Positions 1 to 6,615 of a DNA stretch of 64,000 bases are shown piece after piece (positions within the stretch are counted from its first letter, which is position 1; each line of letters begins with the position of its first letter). Source of the stretch: JBGSMX01 sp963790405 (GTDB lineage: Bacteria > Actinomycetota > Coriobacteriia > Anaerosomatales > JAGXFU01). The translations under genes and the position numbers were made by a program. The DNA is taken from assembly GCA_963790405.1 (NCBI GenBank), contig CAWBOJ010000008.1, positions 124,001-188,000 on the forward strand. The letters run 5' to 3'. The notes under the pieces are model-generated. The model had not been told where the DNA came from. It ran no database searches and saw only the letters and a program-made list of their open reading frames with translations.

Positions 1-1
1 G

Positions 2-169
2 ATTCTCTCTCCGGGCGCTGCGCTGGGTTCGAAGGACTCACTGGTACTTGGCTTCAGCGATGGCTCGCTGGAAGCCGAGGAGGTCCGTCCTGAGGGTCGC
101 TGTTCGATGGAGGGCTGCGCGTGGGCGCGCGGTGCTCGCATTACGACTGTGTCCTGGGAGCCCGCATGA
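2..169 (+). CDS. fmt: Methionyl-tRNA formyltransferase, C-terminal fragment
   Basis: The window opens inside this gene; only the last 55 codons are present and the 5' part lies outside. The translated tail (VLGFSDGSLEAEEVRPEGR, then a CAWARGAR-like end) matches the C-terminal OB-fold domain of Fmt, which formylates Met-tRNAfMet with 10-formyl-THF before initiation. The stop TGA overlaps the ATG of rsmB (ATGA), and fmt-rsmB is a common bacterial gene pair, which supports the call. Confidence is limited by the short fragment; the catalytic domain cannot be seen. Confidence 0.8.
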   Translation: MLSPGAALGSKDSLVLGFSDGSLEAEEVRPEGRCSMEGCAWARGARITTVSWEPA

Positions 170-1521
170 GCGTGTCCCCGGGTAGACAAGCTGCTATTCG
201 AGCGGTGGCCCGCGTCCGTCGTGACGGCGCGTGGATTCAGACCGCGCTTGACGCCGAAGCGGCACGTGCCCGGCTTGACGATCGGGACCGTGCGTTCGCT
301 ACTGCATGCGCCTACGGGACCGTCGCGCATCTGGGAACGCTCGATGACCTGATTGATGACGCGGCCGATCGACCTTCGGCCATCGAGCCGCAGGTTCGAG
401 ACGTGTTGCGAGTTGCGACACACGAACTGCTCTTCATGGGTACACCGGCCCGCGCCGCAGTGTCTGAGGCGGTCGCGTCTGTTCGGCGCGTCCGACCTCG
501 TGCGGCCGGCTACGCCAACGCCGTTCTCCGCTCGATTGCACTCAGGGCCGAGGAGTTCCCGTTCGGCGACCCAGATACGGATTTCCACGCATTGGCTCGT
601 CTGACTGGCCACCCGATGTGGATGGTGGACCTCTTCCGAGCCGACACAGGCGATGAGGCCGCTCGGCAGATGATGCGCGCCAATGCAGAGCATGCGCCTT
701 TGTATGTGGCGCACAATCCGTTCAAGGGGTCATTCGAAGAGCTGCTCGCGTGCCTCCAGCGTGATGGCGCAGAACCGGCGCAGTGCGGCGTTCCGGGATC
801 CGTTCGATGCAACAACGCTTCGGCTGCAGCACGGTCTTCGGCGTTGTCCGAAGGTCGTGCCATCGTTTGTGACCTTTCTGGGCAGGCTATCGTTGCAAGT
901 GTCCCCATCTCCGACGGCAATGTGGTCGTAGATATTGCTTCGGGTCGAGGGACGAAGACACTCCTGCTTCAAGCGGCGGCGAAGCGGGCGGAGGGGCAGG
1001 TGCAGATTACTGCGGTTGATTCCCATGCCTTCAAAGTGGATGTGCTTGCCCGGCGGATGCGCGACCTTGGCGTGCCCGGCGTCAACGCAGTCGTCGGCGA
1101 CGCAACGGATGCCGCGCTCCTCATGACCCAAGTGAGCGGGGCGGACGTCGCCTTCGTAGATGCGCCGTGTTCGGGTTTGGGCACGTTGCGTCGCAGCCCC
1201 GAGAAGCGGTGGTCCCTGCATCCGCAGACCGTGGGAGAGCTCGCTACTCTGGGCGCAACGTTGCTCGATGCGGCTTCGCAAGTTGTCCGGTGTGGAGGTT
1301 TCGTGGTGTACTCCACGTGTACTGTGACCTGCGCTGAGAACACTGGGCTCGTTGCGACGTTTCTCGAACGGCACGCTGATTCGTATGAGGTCGTGTCGTT
1401 GCGCGAGTACGTCGATGCAGAGTCGCAGCGTTGGATTACAGACGGGGGGTTCTTCCAGTCACTGCCCGAGTTGGATGGGCCTGACGGACATTTTGCCGCC
1501 CTGCTGCGGCGCACATGCTAG
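166..1521 (+). CDS. rsmB: 16S rRNA (cytosine967-C5)-methyltransferase RsmB
   Basis: RsmB methylates C967 of 16S rRNA using SAM. The 451-aa product has an N-terminal NusB-like helical domain (about residues 1-140) and a C-terminal Rossmann methyltransferase domain. The two catalytic cysteines of the RNA m5C family are visible: Cys335 in DAPCSGLGT and Cys385 in YSTCT. The SAM-binding motif reads DIASGRGTKT rather than the commoner CAAPGGKT form. I chose the ATG at 166, which overlaps the fmt stop, over an in-frame GTG at 121 that would extend 15 residues into fmt. It is co-transcribed with fmt and followed 22 bp later by glpX. Confidence 0.93.
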   Translation: MSVSPGRQAAIRAVARVRRDGAWIQTALDAEAARARLDDRDRAFATACAYGTVAHLGTLDDLIDDAADRPSAIEPQVRDVLRVATHELLFMGTPARAAVSEAVASVRRVRPRAAGYANAVLRSIALRAEEFPFGDPDTDFHALARLTGHPMWMVDLFRADTGDEAARQMMRANAEHAPLYVAHNPFKGSFEELLACLQRDGAEPAQCGVPGSVRCNNASAAARSSALSEGRAIVCDLSGQAIVASVPISDGNVVVDIASGRGTKTLLLQAAAKRAEGQVQITAVDSHAFKVDVLARRMRDLGVPGVNAVVGDATDAALLMTQVSGADVAFVDAPCSGLGTLRRSPEKRWSLHPQTVGELATLGATLLDAASQVVRCGGFVVYSTCTVTCAENTGLVATFLERHADSYEVVSLREYVDAESQRWITDGGFFQSLPELDGPDGHFAALLRRTC

Positions 1522-1543
1522 CTGGCTGAAACGAGGAGGAGAC

Positions 1544-2509
1544 ATGCGCAACACGCGGATCGTCGAGATGCTCGAGGTCACCGAGGCGGCAGCTCTTGCG
1601 GCGGCCCGTTGGATGGGCAAGGGAGAGAAGAATCTGGCCGACCTTGCCGCCGTCGAGGCAATGCGAGAAGCATTCGACCAACTGGACATCAGTGGCGAGA
1701 TCGTTATTGGCGAGGGCGAACGTGACGAGGCGCCGATGCTCTACATCGGCGAGAAGGTTGGCGCGGGTGGCGAGGAGATCGACATCGCGGTCGACCCTCT
1801 GGAGGGTACGAACCTCACGGCCTACGGGCAGCCGAACTCACTGGCAGTCCTTGCATTCGGTCCCAAGGGAACCCTTCTCAATGCCCCCGACACCTACATG
1901 TGGAAGATCGCTACGGGCCCATCGGCCGCGAGCGCGGTGCACATAGATGCGAGCCCGACAGAGAACGTCCGCAACGTTGCTGCTGCCTTGAAGCGAGATG
2001 TTGAGGACATAGTCGTTTGTATCCTCGAGCGCGATAGGCATGCCGATCTCATCAAAGAGGTTCGAGAGGCCGGGGCTCGCATCCGTCTGATCAGTGACGG
2101 TGACGTCTTCGGCGCTGTGGCGACAGCCATTGAGGGCACCGGCATCCATCTGTACATGGGAGCCGGAGGCGCTCCCGAAGGTGTCTTGGCTGCGACCGCA
2201 ATGCGCTGCATCGGTGGTGCGTTCATGGGCCGATTCCAGTTCCGCAGTGACGAAGAACGTGCACGAGCAGAGAAGATGGCCAAGTGCGATATCGACGGTG
2301 TGTTGACCATGGAGTGCCTGGTGGCCACTGACGAGGCTGCGTTCATCGCGACCGGGGTTACCGACGGCGAACTCCTGCGCGGCGTCAAGTACTTCGGTGG
2401 GGGTGCCCGCACCCATTCGATTGCGATGGACAACTCGACCCGGACGGTGCGGTTCATCGAGACTGTCTACCAGACGGGTGCCGAGAAGTTCTGGGTGCGT
2501 CGCGACTAG
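1544..2509 (+). CDS. glpX: Class II fructose-1,6-bisphosphatase GlpX
   Basis: GlpX hydrolyses fructose-1,6-bisphosphate to fructose-6-phosphate in gluconeogenesis and depends on divalent metal. The 321-aa length is normal for the family. Signature motifs are present: GEGERDEAPML near residue 57 and DPLEGTNL near residue 84, which carry the acidic metal ligands, and a GGAPEG segment in the middle. The start ATG has a strong GAGGAGA ribosome site 5 nt upstream; a longer reading frame running back into rsmB is not needed. It sits directly behind rsmB and is convergent with the FmdB-like gene, so it probably ends the fmt-rsmB transcript. Confidence 0.95.
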   Translation: MRNTRIVEMLEVTEAAALAAARWMGKGEKNLADLAAVEAMREAFDQLDISGEIVIGEGERDEAPMLYIGEKVGAGGEEIDIAVDPLEGTNLTAYGQPNSLAVLAFGPKGTLLNAPDTYMWKIATGPSAASAVHIDASPTENVRNVAAALKRDVEDIVVCILERDRHADLIKEVREAGARIRLISDGDVFGAVATAIEGTGIHLYMGAGGAPEGVLAATAMRCIGGAFMGRFQFRSDEERARAEKMAKCDIDGVLTMECLVATDEAAFIATGVTDGELLRGVKYFGGGARTHSIAMDNSTRTVRFIETVYQTGAEKFWVRRD

Positions 2510-2540
2510 AACGACGAAGCAAGGCGGATGCTGCTGCGGG

Positions 2541-2813
2541 TCACTCGGAGGACGCAGGGCATGACTTGCATGCAGATGAGTCGCTCTTCGATGGGCAACT
2601 CTCCGGTGCTTTTGTCGGGGTATCCTCCGGAGGGCTCTTACGATAGTCCGTTGTGTGAAAACCAGTGCCCTTGAAGACGACTCCCACAGGGCTGAAGACG
2701 CGTTTTGTGGCACCGCCGCATTCCGGACAGGGTGCCTCGGCAGCCTCGCCAGCGCGGCGCGTGATTTCGAACACGCACCCGCACGATGTGCACTTGTAGT
2801 CGTAGGCCGGCAT
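2541..2813 (-). CDS. FmdB-family zinc ribbon protein
   Basis: A 90-aa protein beginning MPAYDYKCTSCG, the hallmark of the FmdB/CxxC putative regulatory family. Four cysteines form one zinc ribbon: C8 and C11 in CTSC, C29 and C32 in CPEC. The centre carries the family's RVFSPVGVVFKGTGF-like stretch ending with a tyrosine, and the tail has three more cysteines. The start is fixed by an AAGGAGAG ribosome site just upstream of ATG 2813; a longer frame upstream has no family similarity. The molecular role of the family is not firmly known; some members sit in amidase operons. The gene is convergent with glpX and divergent from the PASTA gene. Confidence 0.85.
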   Translation of the reverse strand: MPAYDYKCTSCGCVFEITRRAGEAAEAPCPECGGATKRVFSPVGVVFKGTGFHTTDYRKSPPEDTPTKAPESCPSKSDSSACKSCPASSE

Positions 2814-2921
2814 CCGAGTCTCTCCTTGGTGCTCGCACGTTGTGTAACGGTGAAGCAGCATACCTGCACGTAGTTGTTGTGACAAGTGTGACATGCACGA
2901 GCGTCCGAACGCCCAAACGAG

Positions 2922-2934
2922 TAGACTGCGACTC
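2922..2934 (+). promoter_or_regulatory. -10 element placed for a leaderless transcript
   Basis: TAGACT at 2922-2927 is followed by exactly 7 nt and then the ATG of the PASTA gene at 2935, so transcription would start at or next to the start codon. There is no Shine-Dalgarno sequence upstream of that ATG. No good -35 was found. The same geometry occurs at 4037, 6573 and 41061. Confidence 0.5.
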
Positions 2935-4011
2935 ATGATTGAACGAGACCGACCCGAACGACGGCCATTCATACCTCGACGTGCCCTGCTATTCGTGCTC
3001 GCCTTCTTTGCGGGCGTGACCGTAATCGTGGTCGCGGCGGCGGCGTTGAATATGCGCGCCATGGTCGAGGTTCCCCAGGTCGTAGGCCTTGAAGAGAACG
3101 TTGCGGTTGTCCGGCTTGCGCAGGCCGGACTCGACTACACGGTCGTGACCCGGCCTTTCGACACCGCGGACGAAGGCACCGTCTTGTCGCAAAACCCCGA
3201 GCCAGGCGAGCAGATTCAAGAGGGCGAAGCTATCGAGTTGGTCGTCTCGGCAGGGACAGAAGAGTTCACGATGCCCGATGTCGTAGGAGTGTCGTTCAGG
3301 GTCGCGCAAGCCCAGCTTGAGCAAAGTGGCCTTGTCGTTCGGATCGACACGATGGCCTCCGATGCACCGATCGACACCGTGCTCATGACGAATCCCTCTC
3401 CCGGAGCCACGGTGCGTACGTCCGATATCGTAAGACTCACAATCTCTGCCGAGGGCACAGCCACGACGGCACTGCTTCCGTACGTGTTGTCTGGCGATGT
3501 GTTCGTGATCGACCCCTCGGCCGTGACTTCCGGTTCTATTGATGCTCCCCTCGAAGTCGGCCGGAGACTGCAGTCGCTGCTCGAGGCGTCGGGTGCAACC
3601 GTCAGGATGACCCGATCGGCCGCCTCGATCGATGTCTCGCCCTCGGGTCGCGTGTCGGCGCTGGCGGGACCTGCACCAACGGCCGTCATCGGACTCGACG
3701 CTCCTGCGACCGGTCCGGGAGGACTGTCTGTCGTGACTCTGACCGAGGAGGTCGCACCGTCGACATTCACCGCTTCGAGGGGTCTTGGCGACAACATGGT
3801 GACCGAGCTTGGCGGTTCGGGCGTAACGGTCTCGCGGCTGACCATCACGGCAGACCCGGTGCTCACTGCGGCCGGCGCTCCAGGCGTTCGCGTGAAGCTC
3901 GGTTCATTCGCCACTGCCGAGGATGCTTCGCTATTTCGTGATCCCGGCTGGGCCGACAGTATCGCTCGCAGCATGTACCGCGCGATCGGTGAGCGACATG
4001 AAGGTCGCTAG
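2935..4011 (+). CDS. Membrane-anchored PASTA-domain protein with degenerate amidase_3-like domain
   Basis: The 358-aa protein has a short basic cytoplasmic segment, one membrane helix (about 17-39), and two PASTA repeats (about 46-110 from VPQVVGL, and 111-175 from MPDVVGV). PASTA domains bind muropeptides or lipid II in other proteins. The rest (about 180-355) follows the layout of N-acetylmuramoyl-L-alanine amidase (Amidase_3): VFVIDPS, then RRLQSLLEASGATVRMTR, then RVKLGSFATAEDA before a terminal helix. However, the zinc ligands are gone: DPGHGG reads DPSAVT, the SIHAN histidine is absent (GLDAPA), and the catalytic Glu of the LVELGF-type motif is Lys. I infer a non-catalytic wall-sensing or regulatory protein. 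There is no kinase domain. The neighbouring gene is an M23 peptidase. Confidence 0.75.
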   Translation: MIERDRPERRPFIPRRALLFVLAFFAGVTVIVVAAAALNMRAMVEVPQVVGLEENVAVVRLAQAGLDYTVVTRPFDTADEGTVLSQNPEPGEQIQEGEAIELVVSAGTEEFTMPDVVGVSFRVAQAQLEQSGLVVRIDTMASDAPIDTVLMTNPSPGATVRTSDIVRLTISAEGTATTALLPYVLSGDVFVIDPSAVTSGSIDAPLEVGRRLQSLLEASGATVRMTRSAASIDVSPSGRVSALAGPAPTAVIGLDAPATGPGGLSVVTLTEEVAPSTFTASRGLGDNMVTELGGSGVTVSRLTITADPVLTAAGAPGVRVKLGSFATAEDASLFRDPGWADSIARSMYRAIGERHEGR

Positions 4012-4036
4012 CGCGCGGGAAATCGCTGCGCTGCGG

Positions 4037-4049
4037 TAGAATCAGCATC
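4037..4049 (+). promoter_or_regulatory. -10 element placed for a leaderless transcript
   Basis: TAGAAT at 4037-4042 lies 7 nt before the GTG start at 4050, and no ribosome-binding site is visible. The spacing is the same as upstream of the PASTA gene at 2922-2935, suggesting leaderless initiation of the M23 peptidase mRNA. Confidence 0.5.
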
Positions 4050-5081
4050 GTGAAACATACGACTCACACTCCGGTGCTGCGTGTCTTCAAGATCGTGATT
4101 CTTGCGGCGCTGCTGCTTTCGGCTATGAGCTATGTCGCGGCGGCGTCTCCGTCGAGTGAAGCCGCGCGACTCGAGAAGCAGTTGGCGACTCTGAGGGATG
4201 AGTTCAAGGCCGCAGGACGTGCGTACGATTCGGCCTACTGGGAACTCGACAAGACCGATGCGCGCATCTCGGAAATCGACACCCAAATGGGTGTGACGCA
4301 GACCGAATTGGCAGATGCACGATCGCTTCTGGAACAACGTCTGGCACGCATGTACCGGTCGGATTCTGTCGACTACTTGAGCGTCCTGCTCGGAGCAACC
4401 ACATTCCAAGAGATGGTCACGAGGCTAGATTTCGTCCAACGGATCGGTCAGGCAGATGCCGATGCGATTCAGTCGGTCGAAGCGCTCCAGGTACAGCTAC
4501 GCAACGAAAGGGCGCTTCTCGAGAAAGAGCGCGAGAACAGGTCGGTCGCCGTCCGCGAGCTCGAGAAACGGCGTGATAGTCTGCAGGCGCAGTTCAGGTC
4601 GAAGCAGGCCGAGTACGACAAGGCAAAGGCTGCGCTCGACGCGGCGCGCAAGGCATCATCTCCATCAGGGAGTATCGCCGCGCCCAATGCGAGCGGACTC
4701 GTCTTTCCGGTCAGGGGCGCGTGCTACTACAGTGACACGTGGGGAGCGGCACGTTCAGGCGGCCGAAGCCACAAGGGGACTGACATCATGGCTCCGCGTG
4801 GAACAACGTGTGTCGCCGTGACTTCAGGGTCTGTGACAGCCAAGAACAGCGGGCTCGGCGGCAAGACGATCTGGCTGAGGGGCGACAACGGAACGAGCTA
4901 CTACTACGCCCACTTAGACAGCTGGGCCGTCACCTCGGGTCGCGTCGGTGCGGGTCAGGTCATCGGCTATGTGGGATCGACCGGCAACGCAAGTGCCTCG
5001 TCGCCTCATCTGCACTTCGAAATCCATCCCGGAGGCGGAGGTGCGGTGAATCCCTACCCGTATCTGCGAAGGATGGAGTAG
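4050..5081 (+). CDS. Secreted coiled-coil M23 (LytM) peptidoglycan endopeptidase, EnvC/NlpD-like
   Basis: The 343-aa protein starts with a signal peptide or anchor (hydrophobic 13-31, small residues at about 30-33). A long charged coiled coil follows (about 35-205, heptad-rich with many Glu/Arg/Gln). A C-terminal LytM domain occupies about 218-340. The zinc ligands of active M23 peptidases are present: HKGTD (H..D) and HLHFEIH (HxH), with the YYYAHL and GQVIGYVGSTGN core motifs. It should cleave peptide cross-links in the wall. The architecture is that of EnvC/PcsB-type proteins, whose coiled coils couple hydrolases to division complexes; active members act directly and degenerate ones activate amidases. 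GTG start with no ribosome site. Confidence 0.88.
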   Translation: MKHTTHTPVLRVFKIVILAALLLSAMSYVAAASPSSEAARLEKQLATLRDEFKAAGRAYDSAYWELDKTDARISEIDTQMGVTQTELADARSLLEQRLARMYRSDSVDYLSVLLGATTFQEMVTRLDFVQRIGQADADAIQSVEALQVQLRNERALLEKERENRSVAVRELEKRRDSLQAQFRSKQAEYDKAKAALDAARKASSPSGSIAAPNASGLVFPVRGACYYSDTWGAARSGGRSHKGTDIMAPRGTTCVAVTSGSVTAKNSGLGGKTIWLRGDNGTSYYYAHLDSWAVTSGRVGAGQVIGYVGSTGNASASSPHLHFEIHPGGGGAVNPYPYLRRME

Positions 5082-5137
5082 CTTCCTGTTCTGCTTGCCA
5101 GTGCTTTCGGACCTGTGCAACGATGCTTCGCAACTGC

Positions 5138-5234
5138 ATACCGTATCGGGAGCTGCCACGAGGCGGCTGAGAGGCGTTCTGAACGGAACCGACCGACGTG
5201 ACGGCCCTGGTAATGCGGGGAACGGACCACGGAT
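5138..5234 (+). promoter_or_regulatory. TPP riboswitch upstream of thiT-thiN
   Basis: The leader contains the CTGAGA core motif (5167-5172). A clean P3 hairpin precedes it (AGCTGCC 5151-5157, loop ACGA, GGCGGCT 5162-5168). The other helix arm carries the TAATGC motif (5211-5216) within GCCCTGGTAATGCGGGG. A short P1 can pair CCGT at 5141 with ACGG at 5229. Thiamine pyrophosphate would repress the downstream thiamine transporter and pyrophosphokinase, probably by masking the GAGGAGGT ribosome site at 5282-5289. No U-tract terminator was seen. The P4/P5 arm departs somewhat from consensus, so boundaries are approximate; gene context is the strongest support. Confidence 0.72.
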
Positions 5235-5295
5235 AGTCCACGTGTCTTTGACCTCACGCTCAGACTCCCGATACACCATTCGAGGAGGTACGTGC

Positions 5296-5853
5296 GTGCG
5301 CACGACACGGTCCCTTGTTGAGATTGCTCTGACGATCGCGCTCGCGTTTGTGTTGGACGAGCTGAGAATATTTGCGCTGCCGCAGGGTGGCACGGTGTCG
5401 CTCAGCATGCTCCCCATAATCGTTCTGGCACTCCTGCGAGGGACAGGACCTGCAGTGATCGCAGGAGCACTCTTCGGCATGATTGATCTGGCCACTCCTC
5501 CCGTCTACATAGTGCACCCCATTCAGCTTCTGCTGGACTACCCGGTTCCGTACGCGTGCGTTGGGCTTGCCGGACTGTTCCGCGGTGTCTGGGATCGGGC
5601 GATCGTGTCCCGGGGCCGCCTAATCGCGATAGCGACTGCACTACTTCCCGCCGTCGCGCTCGGCGCATCTGCGAGGTACGCCGCGCACGTGGTATCCGGC
5701 GCCGTGTTCTTCGCCGAGTACGCTCCCGAGGGCCAGCCGGTGTGGGTGTACTCGGCGCTGTACAATCTCTACGTCCCGATCTCCGCAGTCCTGTGTCTGG
5801 TCGTTGCGGCGGCTGTTCTGCCAGCGTTGTCGCGAACACTTCGCATCCGGTAG
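5296..5853 (+). CDS. thiT: ThiT-type thiamine-binding S component of an ECF transporter
   Basis: ThiT is the membrane substrate-binding subunit that captures thiamine and works with a shared ECF energizing module (EcfA/EcfA'/EcfT), which is not encoded in this window. The 185-aa product is hydrophobic with about six membrane helices. It has the family's N-terminal pattern: ALAFVLDELRIFALPQGG, then SLSMLPIIVLALLRG, and a GLFGMIDL-like turn. The start is GTG 5296, 6 nt after a strong GAGGAGGT site; a longer frame upstream would run through the riboswitch. Riboswitch control and the adjacent thiN support thiamine as the substrate. Confidence 0.9.
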   Translation: MRTTRSLVEIALTIALAFVLDELRIFALPQGGTVSLSMLPIIVLALLRGTGPAVIAGALFGMIDLATPPVYIVHPIQLLLDYPVPYACVGLAGLFRGVWDRAIVSRGRLIAIATALLPAVALGASARYAAHVVSGAVFFAEYAPEGQPVWVYSALYNLYVPISAVLCLVVAAAVLPALSRTLRIR

Positions 5854-5865
5854 GGGAGTGAAGCG

Positions 5866-6558
5866 GTGTCGATGCCCCAACATGTTCTGATCGTTGCCGG
5901 TGCACCGGTTCACCGACCGCAGGACTACGCTGAGACGATTCGTGCGGCGGAGTTGATTGTCGCAGTGGATGCCGGTGCGGAGTTGTGTCGTGCAGTGGGG
6001 CGATGGCCCGATCATCTTGTCGGCGACCTGGATTCAGTGTCGCCGGAGACGCTTCGGGAGGCCGAGTGTGCTGCAACGGTCGTGCACAGCCTCAACGCCC
6101 GAAAGGACTACAGCGACCTCGACGCTGCCTTGGAGCTATGTGAGAGTCTCGTGCCGAGCCGACCTCTCACCGTGATTGCGGCATCGCACGGGCGCCCAGA
6201 CCATTTCCTTGCCGTGTGCGGATCCCTCGCGCGTCATGCGAGTATGTGTCCCGTGATCGAGGAGCCCGACATGCAAGCCTGGATTCTTGATCCGAGCGGA
6301 TGTACGTCGCTCACACTGTGCCCGTTAGGAGGGGTGTTCTCGGTTCTTGCACTCCTCGGGCCCTGTACGGTTTCCATCGAGGGTGCTCGCTACCCTCTTG
6401 CAACCGTCGAGATAGATGCTCTGAGCGCTCATGGTCTGAGCAACGTGATTGCCGACAAGAGCGCTACCGTCACGGTGCACGCAGGCACGATCATGGTGAT
6501 TTCGCCACGTGATTCCGATAGCCCATTCGTCGTGCAGAATTGCGTGCAGTTCGCCTGA
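5866..6558 (+). CDS. thiN: Thiamine pyrophosphokinase
   Basis: ThiN transfers pyrophosphate from ATP to thiamine, making TPP directly from salvaged thiamine. The 230-aa protein has the two acidic catalytic motifs of the family in slightly variant form: VGDLDS (usually GDFDS) near residue 50 and KDYSDLD (usually KDxTDxE) near residue 85, plus an ASHGRPDH segment (usually GxTGGRxDH) near 107. The C-terminal half is the beta-sandwich thiamine-binding domain. GTG 5866 lies 7 nt after GGGGAG; an ATG two codons later is possible. It follows thiT in one transcript under the TPP riboswitch. Confidence 0.92.
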   Translation: MSMPQHVLIVAGAPVHRPQDYAETIRAAELIVAVDAGAELCRAVGRWPDHLVGDLDSVSPETLREAECAATVVHSLNARKDYSDLDAALELCESLVPSRPLTVIAASHGRPDHFLAVCGSLARHASMCPVIEEPDMQAWILDPSGCTSLTLCPLGGVFSVLALLGPCTVSIEGARYPLATVEIDALSAHGLSNVIADKSATVTVHAGTIMVISPRDSDSPFVVQNCVQFA

Positions 6559-6578
6559 GCGCGCTGGGTGGCTATAAT
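6550..6578 (+). promoter_or_regulatory. Promoter for the HD-GYP gene
   Basis: A perfect TATAAT (6573-6578) is spaced 17 bp from TTCGCC (6550-6555), the end of thiN. The predicted transcription start falls at or within 1-2 nt of an ATG at 6585, so the transcript would be leaderless with respect to a 9-codon reading frame. Confidence 0.6.
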
Positions 6579-6584
6579 CGACGC

Positions 6585-6614
6585 ATGACTTACCTAGTGC
6601 CCAGTTGGGCTTGA
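6585..6614 (+). CDS. Possible 9-residue leaderless leader peptide
   Basis: ATG at 6585 is 6 nt after TATAAT and opens a 9-codon frame (MTYLVPSWA) that stops at TGA 6612-6614. The GTG of the HD-GYP gene is at 6616, one nucleotide later, and has no ribosome-binding site of its own. This arrangement suggests termination-reinitiation coupling, with ribosomes loaded at the 5' end through the mini-ORF. It is inferred from geometry only, and the peptide resembles nothing I recognise. Confidence 0.35.
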   Translation: MTYLVPSWA

Positions 6615-6615
6615 C

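Noticed and set aside
510..1514. Long open frames on the opposite strand of real genes (for example inside rsmB, smc and comM)
   Set aside because: They are shadows caused by high GC content; they have no ribosome sites and no family similarity, and the genuine gene on the other strand is well supported.
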